A stretch of 64,000 nt of DNA, taken from Sphingomonas jatrophae. GTDB lineage: Bacteria; Pseudomonadota; Alphaproteobacteria; Sphingomonadales; Sphingomonadaceae. Within the stretch, counting starts at the first letter, position 1, and every line of letters starts with the position of its first letter. Positions 34,689 to 42,832 of this stretch are shown in pieces. The notes under the pieces are model-generated. The model ran no database searches and was not told the DNA's origin. It was given only the letters and a program-made list of their open reading frames with translations. The position numbers were made by a program, and so were the translations under genes. The stretch spans positions 1,612,001 to 1,676,000 of the forward strand of contig NZ_FOZG01000001.1 in NCBI RefSeq assembly GCF_900113315.1, given 5' to 3'.

Positions 34689-35894
34689 ATGTCGGCCATT
34701 CCCGTGCATGTCCCGCCTGAGCTGGTCCGCGACTTCAGCTATTTCACCGGCCCCGGCATGTGCCCGATGCGCGGTGGCGACCCGCAAGGCGCGCTCGCCG
34801 GCCTGCATGACGGTCCGCCGGTCTTCTACGCACCGAACAACACCTATGATGGCTATGGCACATGGGTGTTCGTGCGTGCGGAGGATCAGCGCCGCGTGCT
34901 GCAGGACGCTGAGACCTTCTCCAGCCATCGCCGCATCTTCGAGAAGGCGCTCGGCTATGACCTGCCGACCATCCCGCTCGAGATCGATCCGCCGGAACAT
35001 GGCGCCTATCGCTCGCTGTTGAACCCGCTGCTCAGCCCGCGCCGCGTGATGGCGATGGAGGCGGCGAACCGTGCGCGGGCGATCGAGCTGATCGAGGGCC
35101 TGCGCGACAAGGGCCATTGCGAGGTGATGGAGGATTTCGCCTTCCCCTTCGCAGTCGGCGTCTTCCTCGAATTTCTCGGCCTGCCGCAATCGCGCCGCCA
35201 GGAGTTTCTCGGCTGGGCGGACAAGCAGTTCCACGGCACGCCAGAGGAGCGCGGCGAGGCGATCCGCACCGTCATCGCCTTCATGGGCGAACTGGTGGAG
35301 CTTCGCCGCCGCGAACCGGCGGACGACTTCATGACCTTCGTCGTCCAGGCGCAGGTGAACGGGCGGCCGATGACCGACAAGGAGGCGATCGGCATGGGCG
35401 CGCTCCTGTTCGTCGCCGGGCTGGACACGGTGGCGGCGGCGATCGGCTTCGACTTCCGCTATCTGGCGGAGCATTCGGAGGCGCAGGCGCGGCTGCGCGC
35501 CGACCCTTCCGGGGTGACGCTGGCGGTGGAAGAGCTGCTTCGCGCCTTTCCGACCGTGCTGATGACGCGGATCGCGGCGCGCGACACCGAATATGACGGC
35601 ATCGTCATCAAGGCGGGCGACCGTGTCTCCTGCCCGTCGATGGTGGCAAATCGCGATCCGGCCGAGTTCACCGATCCCAACCGCATCGATCTGTCGCGCG
35701 AGGATAATCGCCACGTCGCCTTCGCCTACGGCCCGCATCGCTGCCTGGGATCGCATCTTGCCCGGCGTGAGCTGGTGATCGCGATGGAGGAGTGGCTGCG
35801 GCTGATCCCGACCTTCCGGATCCGCGAGGGGACGGAGCCGCTGACCTATGGCGGCCACGTCTTCGGGATCGAGGATCTCCAACTCGAATGGTGA
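34689..35894 (+). CDS. Cytochrome P450
   Basis: 401 aa soluble bacterial P450. The haem-thiolate loop is AFAYGPHRCLG with Cys352; the I-helix oxygen-activation motif is AGLDT at 243-247; the K-helix ExxR is Glu282-Leu-Leu-Arg285. Also visible are IDPPEHGAYR near 99-108 and the RxAxRD region at 294-299. It hydroxylates or otherwise oxidises a hydrophobic substrate using electrons from the 3Fe-4S ferredoxin encoded 10 bases downstream. The ATG at 34689 follows AAGGAGAG; an in-frame ATG at 34659 overlaps the palindrome. No ferredoxin reductase was found in the window. Substrate unknown; the context suggests a terpenoid- or steroid-like hydrocarbon skeleton. Confidence 0.93.
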   Translation: MSAIPVHVPPELVRDFSYFTGPGMCPMRGGDPQGALAGLHDGPPVFYAPNNTYDGYGTWVFVRAEDQRRVLQDAETFSSHRRIFEKALGYDLPTIPLEIDPPEHGAYRSLLNPLLSPRRVMAMEAANRARAIELIEGLRDKGHCEVMEDFAFPFAVGVFLEFLGLPQSRRQEFLGWADKQFHGTPEERGEAIRTVIAFMGELVELRRREPADDFMTFVVQAQVNGRPMTDKEAIGMGALLFVAGLDTVAAAIGFDFRYLAEHSEAQARLRADPSGVTLAVEELLRAFPTVLMTRIAARDTEYDGIVIKAGDRVSCPSMVANRDPAEFTDPNRIDLSREDNRHVAFAYGPHRCLGSHLARRELVIAMEEWLRLIPTFRIREGTEPLTYGGHVFGIEDLQLEW

Positions 35895-35904
35895 GGGCGG
35901 CGTG

Positions 35905-36114
35905 ATGCGCATCGAGGTGCTGCGGGAGAAATGTCAGGGCCATGCGCGCTGCTGGGCGCAATCGCCCGACATCTACGGCTTGGATGACGAGGGCTATATT
36001 CTGCCTGGAGACATCGATGTGCCCGACGAACGGAAGCGGGCGGCATGGCTGGGGGCGAAATCCTGTCCCGAGCGGGCGCTGGTCATCCACGACGAAGGTG
36101 AAACGTCTCGCTGA
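35905..36114 (+). CDS. 3Fe-4S ferredoxin, P450 partner
   Basis: 69 aa acidic electron carrier with Cys10, Cys16 and Cys54 (KCQGHARC and SCPERAL). His in the CxxHxxC loop replaces the fourth cysteine, as in the 3Fe-4S ferredoxins that serve bacterial P450s. The gene starts 10 bases after the P450 stop (ATG at 35905; GTG at 35902 possible), so both are one operon. Confidence 0.9.
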   Translation: MRIEVLREKCQGHARCWAQSPDIYGLDDEGYILPGDIDVPDERKRAAWLGAKSCPERALVIHDEGETSR

Positions 36115-36237
36115 GTCGGGGTGGGGCGGCCTCGATCCTGAGGCGTGCAGCCGACGTGCGGGCGGCGAAGCGTCGGAACTCCTGGCGGAAATGACGGGCC
36201 GGGCAGCGCCAACAAAGCAGTTGCGCCTCTTTCAATT
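36115..36237. other. Intergenic sequence before the acyl-CoA dehydrogenase operon
   Basis: Contains a weak hairpin GCCTC-GATCCT-GAGGC (36129-36144) after the ferredoxin, and TTGCGC at 36221-36226, the likely -35 for the next operon with CACAAT at 36244-36249 as -10 after 17 bases. Confidence 0.4.
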
Positions 36238-36253
36238 CTATACCACAATGCAA
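36238..36253. promoter_or_regulatory. Regulon palindrome, site 6 (CTATAC-CACA-ATGCAA)
   Basis: More degenerate member of the family, aligned with site 1 arms (CTATAC). It overlaps the proposed -10 CACAAT (36244-36249), so it is placed to repress the acyl-CoA dehydrogenase operon. Confidence 0.5.
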
Positions 36254-36278
36254 CTTTAGGACATGCGGAGGGGAGAAG

Positions 36279-37472
36279 ATGACAGGTGCGTCGCTTGACG
36301 CCCTCCGTGCCGAGGCACGCGAGTGGCTCGCAGCCAACTTCCCGCCGTCGCTCGCCTTCAAGAACCCCGTTCCCTACCAGAATCACGCGCCTTATGCGGA
36401 GGGCGATGCCGACTGGCGGCTGTGGCGCGATCGCATGGCCGAGAAGCGCTGGGGCGCGCCGGGCTGGCCGGAAATCTATGGCGGTGCGGCGCTGGATCGT
36501 GCCGGCATCAAGGTGCTGGCCGAGGAGATGCGGCGCATCGGCGCGTTCAATCCGATGAAGATGACCGGCTATACGATGCTCGGTCCGACGCTGCTGGAAT
36601 ATGGCACGGAGGCGCAGAAGGCGCAGCATCTGCCGGGGATCGCCAGCGGCCGCGTTCGCTGGTGTCAGGGCTTTTCGGAGCCGGGCGCAGGCTCGGACCT
36701 CGCTTCGCTGCAGACGCGCTGCACCGACATGGGCGACCATTGGCTGGTCGAGGGGCAGAAGGTCTGGACCTCGGGGGCGAACCATGCCGACTGGTGCTTC
36801 GCGCTCGTGCGCACGGATACGAGCGTGAAGCAGCGCGGCATCAGCTTCCTGTTGATCGACATGCGCTCCGAAGGTGTCGAAACGCGGCCGATCACGCTGA
36901 TCAGCGGGTCTACCCATTTCTGCGAGATGTTCCTGAACGCGGTGAAGGTGCCGAAGGAGAATCTCGTCGGGCGGGTCAACGAAGGCTGGGGCGTCGCCAA
37001 GCGCCTGCTCCAATTCGAGCGGGACAGCCTGTCCGAAGGCCGCGGCGAGGGCCGCAGCCTGCTGCCGATCGCGCGCGACCGGATCGGGGTGAATGCGGCG
37101 GGCGAGCTGGCCGATGCGGATCTCAGGACGCGGCTGGTGGGCCATGCCATGCGCGCCCACGCTTACAATCTCACGCAGGACCGGATCGGCGCGGAGGCCA
37201 AGGCAGGCCTGCCGACCGCGCAGCTGGTGCCAATGCTGAAGAATCTCGGGTCCGACGTGGCGCAGATGCGCGCGGAGCTGGTGATGGAGCTGCTGGGGAC
37301 GCGGGGGCTCGGCTGGTCCGGCCCCGGCTTCACCGACGAGGAGATGGAGGCGGCCCGGCAATGGCTGCATGCGCGCGCCTTCTCGATCTACGGCGGCAGC
37401 TACGAGATCCAGAACAACATCGCCGCGAAGCGCACGCTCGGTCTGCCCGATCCCAAACCGATAGGGTGCTGA
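36279..37472 (+). CDS. Acyl-CoA dehydrogenase, large subunit of a likely pair
   Basis: 397 aa flavoprotein dehydrogenase. The FAD/substrate motif GFSEPGAGSDLASL and the C-terminal SIYGGSYEIQNNI are present. At the usual MCAD catalytic Glu (YEGT) there is Gly (YGGS), as in enzymes that use a different base position or form heteromers. The gene is two bases from a shorter ACAD gene (37474), an arrangement typical of alpha2-beta2 heterotetrameric dehydrogenases that handle bulky, steroid-like acyl-CoAs. Starts after GGAGGGGAG at 36279, first gene of the operon with site 6. It introduces a double bond next to the CoA ester. Confidence 0.88.
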   Translation: MTGASLDALRAEAREWLAANFPPSLAFKNPVPYQNHAPYAEGDADWRLWRDRMAEKRWGAPGWPEIYGGAALDRAGIKVLAEEMRRIGAFNPMKMTGYTMLGPTLLEYGTEAQKAQHLPGIASGRVRWCQGFSEPGAGSDLASLQTRCTDMGDHWLVEGQKVWTSGANHADWCFALVRTDTSVKQRGISFLLIDMRSEGVETRPITLISGSTHFCEMFLNAVKVPKENLVGRVNEGWGVAKRLLQFERDSLSEGRGEGRSLLPIARDRIGVNAAGELADADLRTRLVGHAMRAHAYNLTQDRIGAEAKAGLPTAQLVPMLKNLGSDVAQMRAELVMELLGTRGLGWSGPGFTDEEMEAARQWLHARAFSIYGGSYEIQNNIAAKRTLGLPDPKPIGC

Positions 37473-37473
37473 C

Positions 37474-38574
37474 ATGGCCGTGTTGACCGAGGAACAGGCC
37501 ATGTTGCGCGACATGGCTTCCGAATGGGTGCGCGATCGCGCACCGGTGACCGCCGCTCGGGCGGCGGCGCGGAGCGAGCAGCGCTACGATCCCGCCTTGT
37601 GGGCCGAAATGGCCGGCATGGGCTGGTGCGGCGTGCTGGTGCCGGAGGCGCATGGCGGCGCGGATTTCGGCTGTGTCGGCTTCGGCATCGTGCAGGAAGA
37701 ACTCGGCCGCACGCTCGTCGCCTCGCCCTTGCTGTCGACCGCACTGATCGGCGCCAGCGCCATCCGGCTCGGCGGAAGCGCGGAGCAGCAGGCGAACTGG
37801 CTTCCCCGCATCGCGGCGGGCGAGGTGGTGGTGGCGCTGGCCGTGGAGGAGGAAACGCCCGACGCAGGCACCGCCGCCATGCTCACTGCGGGCTCGGAGG
37901 GCTGGCGGCTCGATGGACGCAAGACGCCCGTGCTGGATGCGCTGGCCGCCGACCTGCTGATCGTGTCGGCCCGCGACGAGGATGGATCGCTGCGGCTGGT
38001 GACGGTGGATGCCGCGGCCGAAGGCGTCGGGATCTCCCCGCTCGACCGCCTCGACGGCCGCGATGCCGCGACGATCGACTTCGCCGGCGTCCCGGTGGAC
38101 CGTGCCGCCGCGCTGGACGGCGGGGCCGAGCTGCTGGAGCATCTGCTCGACCGTGGCCGCGCCGCACTCGCCGCCGAGATGATGGGCACCGCGGCACAGG
38201 CATTCGAGACCACGCTCGATTACCTGAAGACGCGGGTGCAGTTCGGCCAGCTGATCGGCTCGTTCCAGGCATTGCAGCACCGCGCCGTCGCCATGCAGGC
38301 GGAATTGATCATGACCCGGTCCGCCGTCGAGGCGGCGCTGGCGGCGATCGATGCGGGAGCCGAGGACGCGTCGATGCTCGTCTCGCTTGCCAAGGCGCTG
38401 GCCGGGGACACGCTGCGCCTGATCGCGCGCGAGATGGTGCAGATGCACGGCGGCATCGGCATGACCGAGGAGCATGACGCCGGGCTCTACTTCAAGCGCG
38501 CCGCCGTCACCGATGCGACGTGGGGCCATGCCGGCTTCCACCGCAATCGCTACGCCCGGCTGGCCGGTTACTGA
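37474..38574 (+). CDS. Acyl-CoA dehydrogenase, small subunit of a likely pair
   Basis: 366 aa divergent acyl-CoA dehydrogenase. N-terminal helical domain, short middle domain (GWRLDGRKTPVLDALAADLL), and C-terminal domain with TRVQFGQLIGSFQALQHR and QMHGGIGMTEEHDAGLYFKR. It lacks an EGT-type catalytic Glu near the C-terminus. The second member of the adjacent pair with 36279-37472; FadE28/FadE29-type heteromers share this layout. Starts two bases after the previous stop. Together they are expected to form one enzyme with active sites at the interface (inference from family arrangement). Confidence 0.85.
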   Translation: MAVLTEEQAMLRDMASEWVRDRAPVTAARAAARSEQRYDPALWAEMAGMGWCGVLVPEAHGGADFGCVGFGIVQEELGRTLVASPLLSTALIGASAIRLGGSAEQQANWLPRIAAGEVVVALAVEEETPDAGTAAMLTAGSEGWRLDGRKTPVLDALAADLLIVSARDEDGSLRLVTVDAAAEGVGISPLDRLDGRDAATIDFAGVPVDRAAALDGGAELLEHLLDRGRAALAAEMMGTAAQAFETTLDYLKTRVQFGQLIGSFQALQHRAVAMQAELIMTRSAVEAALAAIDAGAEDASMLVSLAKALAGDTLRLIAREMVQMHGGIGMTEEHDAGLYFKRAAVTDATWGHAGFHRNRYARLAGY

Positions 38575-38584
38575 GGGGATAGGC

Positions 38585-39583
38585 ATGCGTTCGCGCGAAG
38601 TGCGGCTGGAGCGGCGCCCCAATGGAGCGCCGGTGGCCGAGGATTTCTCCTTCGCAGAGGTGCAGCTGCCGCCGCCGGGGCCCGGCGAGGTGCAGGTCCG
38701 CAACCTGTGGATGACCATGGATCCGGCGATGCGCGGCCGGATGAGCGAGGCCCGCAGCTACGTGCCGCCGTTCGAGCTGGGCAAGGCGATGGAGGGACCC
38801 GCAGTCGGCGAGATCGTCGCCTCGGGCGATCCGGCGTTCGCGCCGGGCGATCTCGTCTGGTCGCGCCTCGGCTGGCGGGAGGGCTTCATCGCGCCGGTGA
38901 CGAAGGTGGAAAAGCGGGAGCGCGACCTGCCGCCGCAGGCCTATCTCGGGTTCGCCGGGATGACGGGCCTGACGGCGTGGGTGGGCCTGCTCCATGCCGC
39001 GGCCCTGAAGCCGGGCGACGTTGTGTTCGTCTCGGCCGCGTCCGGCGGCGTCGGCTCGGTCGTCTGCCAGATCGCCAAGCTGATGGGGCACAAGGTGATC
39101 GGCGCGGCGGGCGGCCCGCGCAAGCAGGCGTTCCTCACCGACGTGCTCAAGCTGGACGGCGCGATCGACTACAAGGCGGAGCCGAGCCTTACCAAGGCGC
39201 TGGCACGGGCGGCGCCGGACGGCATCGACGTCTATTTCGACAATGTCGGCGGAGAGCATCTGCAAGCCGCGCTGGCGATCGCCAACAAGGGGGCACGCTT
39301 CGCGCTGTGCGGCATGATCTCGCAATATAACAGCACCGAGCCGTCGGCCGCACCCCGCAACCTGACGCAGGCGGTCACCAAGGAGCTGCGCCTGCAAGGC
39401 TTCATCGCGCTCAACCATCTCGACAAGATGGACGCCTTCCTGGCGGACGTCCGCAGCTGGCATGCCGCTGGCCAGCTGGAGCAGGTCGAGACGGTCTATG
39501 AGGGGCTGGATCGTTCGCTCGACGCCTTCAACGGTCTGTTCAACGGCGAGGGCCTCGGCAAGATGCTGGTGAAGCTCGGCTGA
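38585..39583 (+). CDS. NADP-dependent medium-chain reductase (leukotriene-B4-dehydrogenase type)
   Basis: 332 aa zinc-free medium-chain reductase of the prostaglandin/leukotriene reductase group that saturates enone double bonds with NADPH. Visible motifs include WMTMDPAMRGRM, YLGFAGMTGLTAWVGL and the nucleotide site VFVSAASGGVGSVVCQIAK, followed by GAAGGPRKQAFL and FDNVGGEHLQAAL. The start at 38585 follows GGGGATAGG; a longer frame to 38474 is in the previous gene. The stop overlaps the CaiB start by one base. It probably reduces an alpha,beta-unsaturated ketone intermediate. Confidence 0.87.
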   Translation: MRSREVRLERRPNGAPVAEDFSFAEVQLPPPGPGEVQVRNLWMTMDPAMRGRMSEARSYVPPFELGKAMEGPAVGEIVASGDPAFAPGDLVWSRLGWREGFIAPVTKVEKRERDLPPQAYLGFAGMTGLTAWVGLLHAAALKPGDVVFVSAASGGVGSVVCQIAKLMGHKVIGAAGGPRKQAFLTDVLKLDGAIDYKAEPSLTKALARAAPDGIDVYFDNVGGEHLQAALAIANKGARFALCGMISQYNSTEPSAAPRNLTQAVTKELRLQGFIALNHLDKMDAFLADVRSWHAAGQLEQVETVYEGLDRSLDAFNGLFNGEGLGKMLVKLG

Positions 39584-40791
39584 TGTACGATCTGCTGAAC
39601 GGCATGCGCGTGGTCGAGGCAGCGGCGTTCATCGCGGGGCCGAGTGCCGGCATGCAGCTGGCGCAGATGGGTGCCGAGGTGATCCGCATCGACCAGATCG
39701 GTGGCGGGCCCGACCATAAGCGCTGGCCGCTCGCGCCGTCCGGCGACAGCCTCTACTGGGAGAATCTCAACAAGGGAAAGAAGTCGATCGCCATCGACCT
39801 GACCCAGCCGGAGGGACGGGAGCTCGCGGCCGCGCTCGCAACCGCGCCGGGCGATCGGGGCGGGCTTTTCCTCACCAACTTCCCGGTCAGGGGCTTCCTG
39901 TCCTACGAGGCGCTGTCGGCACGCCGCGCGGATCTGGTCTGCGTCCGCGTGATGGGCTGGGCCGACGGGGCGCCCGCGCTCGATTACACGATCAACGCGG
40001 CGGTCGGCGTGCCGTACATGACCGGGCCCAAAGGGGGCGACGTGCCGGTCAACCATGTCTTTCCGGCATGGGATTTCATCTGCGGCGCGCAGGCGGCCTT
40101 CGCGATGGTGGCGGCGGAGAGCGCGCGCCGGCGGACGGGGCAGGGGGCGGACGTTCGGCTGGCGCTGTCCGACGTAGCCGCCGCCTGCCTGTCGCAGACC
40201 GGCCAGCTCGCCGAGACGCTGCTCAGCGGCGAGGATCGGCCGCGCATGGGCAACGACCTGTTCGGCGCGTTCGGGCGCGACTTCGTGACGGCGGACGGGC
40301 ACCGGCTGATGCTGGTGGCGATCACGCCCAAACAATGGGGCGGGCTCGTCTCGGGGCTCGGCATCGGCGATGCCGTGGCGGCGGTGGAGGTCGAGACGGG
40401 TGCGGCCTTCGCGCGGGACGAGGGTGCGCGGTTTATTCACCGCGAGCGGCTGTTCCCGTTGTTCGAGGCGGCGATCGGCGCCCGGCCGGTGGAGGCGATC
40501 GCCGCAGCCCTGAACGCCGCCGGCGTCACCTGGTCGGAATATCAGCCGCTGTCGCAGGCGGCGGGCGATCCGCGCCTGTTCGCCGGCAACCCGATGTTCC
40601 AGACGATCACGCATCCAAGCGGCCTATCCTATCCAGCCGCCGGCCCTGCCGTGATGCTCGCAGGCATTGATCGCGGCCCGATCGCGCCCGCGCCGCGGCT
40701 GGGCGCACACAGCGATGAGGTGCTGACCGGGCTGCTCGGCCTGTCCTCGGGCGCGATCGGCGCGCTGCACGACAAGGGTGTGGTGGCATGA
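39583..40791 (+). CDS. Class III CoA-transferase (CaiB/BaiF), single domain (copy 3)
   Basis: 402 aa, one CaiB domain (GMRVVEAAAFIAGPSAGMQL at the start). The catalytic Asp is Asp164 (FPAWDFICGAQ), 21 residues before the RRTGQG turn. It transfers CoA between carboxylic acids. It is coupled to the upstream reductase by a one-base overlap and to the downstream FAS1-like/MaoC gene by ATGA. This CoA-transferase/hydratase pairing resembles mesaconyl-CoA C1-C4 transferase with mesaconyl-C4-CoA hydratase, but CaiB/MaoC pairs are common, so substrate is open. Confidence 0.86.
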   Translation: MYDLLNGMRVVEAAAFIAGPSAGMQLAQMGAEVIRIDQIGGGPDHKRWPLAPSGDSLYWENLNKGKKSIAIDLTQPEGRELAAALATAPGDRGGLFLTNFPVRGFLSYEALSARRADLVCVRVMGWADGAPALDYTINAAVGVPYMTGPKGGDVPVNHVFPAWDFICGAQAAFAMVAAESARRRTGQGADVRLALSDVAAACLSQTGQLAETLLSGEDRPRMGNDLFGAFGRDFVTADGHRLMLVAITPKQWGGLVSGLGIGDAVAAVEVETGAAFARDEGARFIHRERLFPLFEAAIGARPVEAIAAALNAAGVTWSEYQPLSQAAGDPRLFAGNPMFQTITHPSGLSYPAAGPAVMLAGIDRGPIAPAPRLGAHSDEVLTGLLGLSSGAIGALHDKGVVA

Positions 40792-41600
40792 CGATCGACG
40801 CGGGAACGATCGCGCACTGGCAGACGTGGGTCGGCCGGCAGGAACAGCGCGAGGAGATGGTCGATCCGGAAGCGCTCCGCCGCTTCGCCGCCGCGCTTGG
40901 CGAAGAGCTGGACGTGGAGCGGCACTGGCCGTCGCTCGGCCACTGGGCGTTGTTCCTGCCGGTGGTCGGTGCCGATCAGGTGGGCGACGATGGCCACCCG
41001 AAGCGCGGCGGCTTCCTGCCGCCGATCACGCTGCCGCGGCGCATGTTCGCCTCTGCGGAGATCCGCTTCACGGGGAGGCTGGCGCTCGGCGCGCCGGCCA
41101 CCCGCACCTCGACCATCCGGGACGTGCGGCACCGAGCAGGCGGCAGCGGCACGCTGGTGCTGGTGGATGTCGAGCATGTCATCGCCCAGCGCGGCACCAA
41201 CCATGTCGTCGAGCGGCAGACCCTGGTCTATCGCGAGGCGGGCGGGCAGACGCCGCCTGTGACCGCGGGCGAGCCGGGATCGGGCGAGATCTGGACACCC
41301 GGCGAGGCGGACCTGTTCCGCTTCTCCGCGGCCACGTTCAACGGCCACCGCATCCATTATGACCTGCCCTATGCACAGGGGGAGGAAGGCTATCCGGCGC
41401 TCGTCGTCCACGGCCCGTTCACCGCTGCGCGGCTGTTCGGCCTTGCGCGCCGGACGGAGGGCGAACCCGCTGCCTTCGCCTTTCGCGCGCAGGCGCCGAT
41501 CTTCCTCGGGCAGCCGGTGCGGCTGGCGGCAGGCGAGCGGACCTACACCGCACGGCGGGCCGATGGCCTGGACGCAATGGTCGCAAAAACTGTCCTGTAG
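40788..41600 (+). CDS. FAS1-like/MaoC hydratase-dehydratase
   Basis: 270 aa double hot-dog hydratase. The N-terminal FAS1-like dehydratase part (to about 150) precedes a MaoC-type part containing the active-site stretch FSAATFNGHRIHYDLPYA (179-196), with Asn185 and His190/Asp192 in the usual positions. Relatives hydrate mesaconyl-C4-CoA, itaconyl-CoA and other 2-enoyl-CoAs. The start overlaps the CaiB stop (ATGA), so the two act together. Last gene of the 36279-41600 operon. Confidence 0.82.
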   Translation: MTIDAGTIAHWQTWVGRQEQREEMVDPEALRRFAAALGEELDVERHWPSLGHWALFLPVVGADQVGDDGHPKRGGFLPPITLPRRMFASAEIRFTGRLALGAPATRTSTIRDVRHRAGGSGTLVLVDVEHVIAQRGTNHVVERQTLVYREAGGQTPPVTAGEPGSGEIWTPGEADLFRFSAATFNGHRIHYDLPYAQGEEGYPALVVHGPFTAARLFGLARRTEGEPAAFAFRAQAPIFLGQPVRLAAGERTYTARRADGLDAMVAKTVL

Positions 41601-41605
41601 TGCAG
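41590..41605. promoter_or_regulatory. Regulon palindrome, site 7 (CTGTCC-TGTA-GTGCAG)
   Basis: Right arm exact, left arm 4 of 6. Outer flanks match too (AAA before, TTT after). It straddles the previous stop codon, and TTGACA (41611-41616) begins five bases later, as at site 4, so the site is just upstream of the -35 of the next operon. Confidence 0.55.
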
Positions 41606-41680
41606 TTTCATTGACAAACCCACCGGCCTGAACGATGCCGGACGGCGGCCGCCCGGCCGCTGAGAGGATGCGAGTCACCC

Positions 41681-42829
41681 ATGGACATCGAGACGTTCGA
41701 GCTGCTGCGCAGCACGGTGCGCCGCTTCGTCGAGGAGCGGCTGATCCCCGCTGAAGACCAGGTGGATCACGACGATGCCGTGCCGCCCGGCATCGTGCAG
41801 GAAATGCGCGACCTGGGCCTGTTCGGCCTGTCGGTGCCGGAGGAATTTGGCGGCCTCGGCCTGACGATGAGCGAGGAAGCCGCGATCATCCGCGAGATCA
41901 CGCGCGCCTCCGTCGCCTTCCGCTCCGTCATCGGCACCACGGTGGGCATCGGCAGCCAGGGCATCGTGATCGACGGCACGGAGCAGCAGAAGCAGGAATG
42001 GCTGCCGAAGCTCGCCACCGGCGAAGCGGTCGCCAGCTTCGCGCTGACCGAGCCGGAGGCGGGGTCCGACGCGGGATCGCTGCGCACCACCGCGGTGCTG
42101 GAGGGCGATCATTACCGGGTGAACGGCACCAAGCGCTACATCACCAATGCGCCCTATGCGAAGATGTTCACGCTGATGGCGCGCACCGATCCGGGGGTGA
42201 AGGGCGCGGGCGGGATCAGCGCGTTCATCGTGCCCGCGGATCTGCCGGGCATCTCGCTCGGCGTGCCCGATCGCAAGATGGGGCAGCGCGGCGCCAAGAC
42301 ATGCGACGTGATCTTCGACGATGTCATGGTGCCTGCCGCCAACATCATCGGTGGGGTACCCGGCCAGGGCTTCAAGACGGCGATGAAGGTGCTGGATCGC
42401 GGCCGCATCCACATCGCCGCCGTCTCGCTGGGGCAGATCGACCGGCTGATCGAGATGACCCTGGCCTATGCGCTCGACCGCCGGCAGTTCGGCCAGGAGA
42501 TCGCCTCCTTCCAGCTGGTGCAGGCGATGCTGGCGGACAGCAAGGTCGACCAGATCGCGGTCGAATCCATGATGAACGCCATCGCCGCCAAGTTCGACGC
42601 CGGCGAGAAGGTGGCGCTGGAATGCGCGGCGCTGAAGTATTTCAGCACGGAAGCGGTCGGGCGGGTGGCCGATCGTGCCGTCCAGATCTTCGGCGGGGCC
42701 GGCTACATGACCGAATACAAGGTGGAGCGCTTTTACCGCGATGTGCGCCTGCTGCGCATCTACGAAGGCACCAGCCAGATCCAGCAGACGATCATCGCCA
42801 AGGCGATGATCCGCAACGCCAAGGCCTGA
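41681..42829 (+). CDS. Acyl-CoA dehydrogenase (MCAD-like)
   Basis: 382 aa homotetramer-type acyl-CoA dehydrogenase. FAD-contact motif ASFALTEPEAGSDAGSL, then GTKRYITNA, GLQYA-like DRRQFGQEIASFQ and the canonical catalytic Glu in RIYEGTSQIQQTI. It oxidises an acyl-CoA to the 2-enoyl-CoA and passes electrons to ETF. The gene is three bases before a thiolase gene and under site 7, so it is the first of a second beta-oxidation operon. Residues are canonical, unlike the pair at 36279-38574. Confidence 0.93.
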   Translation: MDIETFELLRSTVRRFVEERLIPAEDQVDHDDAVPPGIVQEMRDLGLFGLSVPEEFGGLGLTMSEEAAIIREITRASVAFRSVIGTTVGIGSQGIVIDGTEQQKQEWLPKLATGEAVASFALTEPEAGSDAGSLRTTAVLEGDHYRVNGTKRYITNAPYAKMFTLMARTDPGVKGAGGISAFIVPADLPGISLGVPDRKMGQRGAKTCDVIFDDVMVPAANIIGGVPGQGFKTAMKVLDRGRIHIAAVSLGQIDRLIEMTLAYALDRRQFGQEIASFQLVQAMLADSKVDQIAVESMMNAIAAKFDAGEKVALECAALKYFSTEAVGRVADRAVQIFGGAGYMTEYKVERFYRDVRLLRIYEGTSQIQQTIIAKAMIRNAKA

Positions 42830-42832
42830 TCC

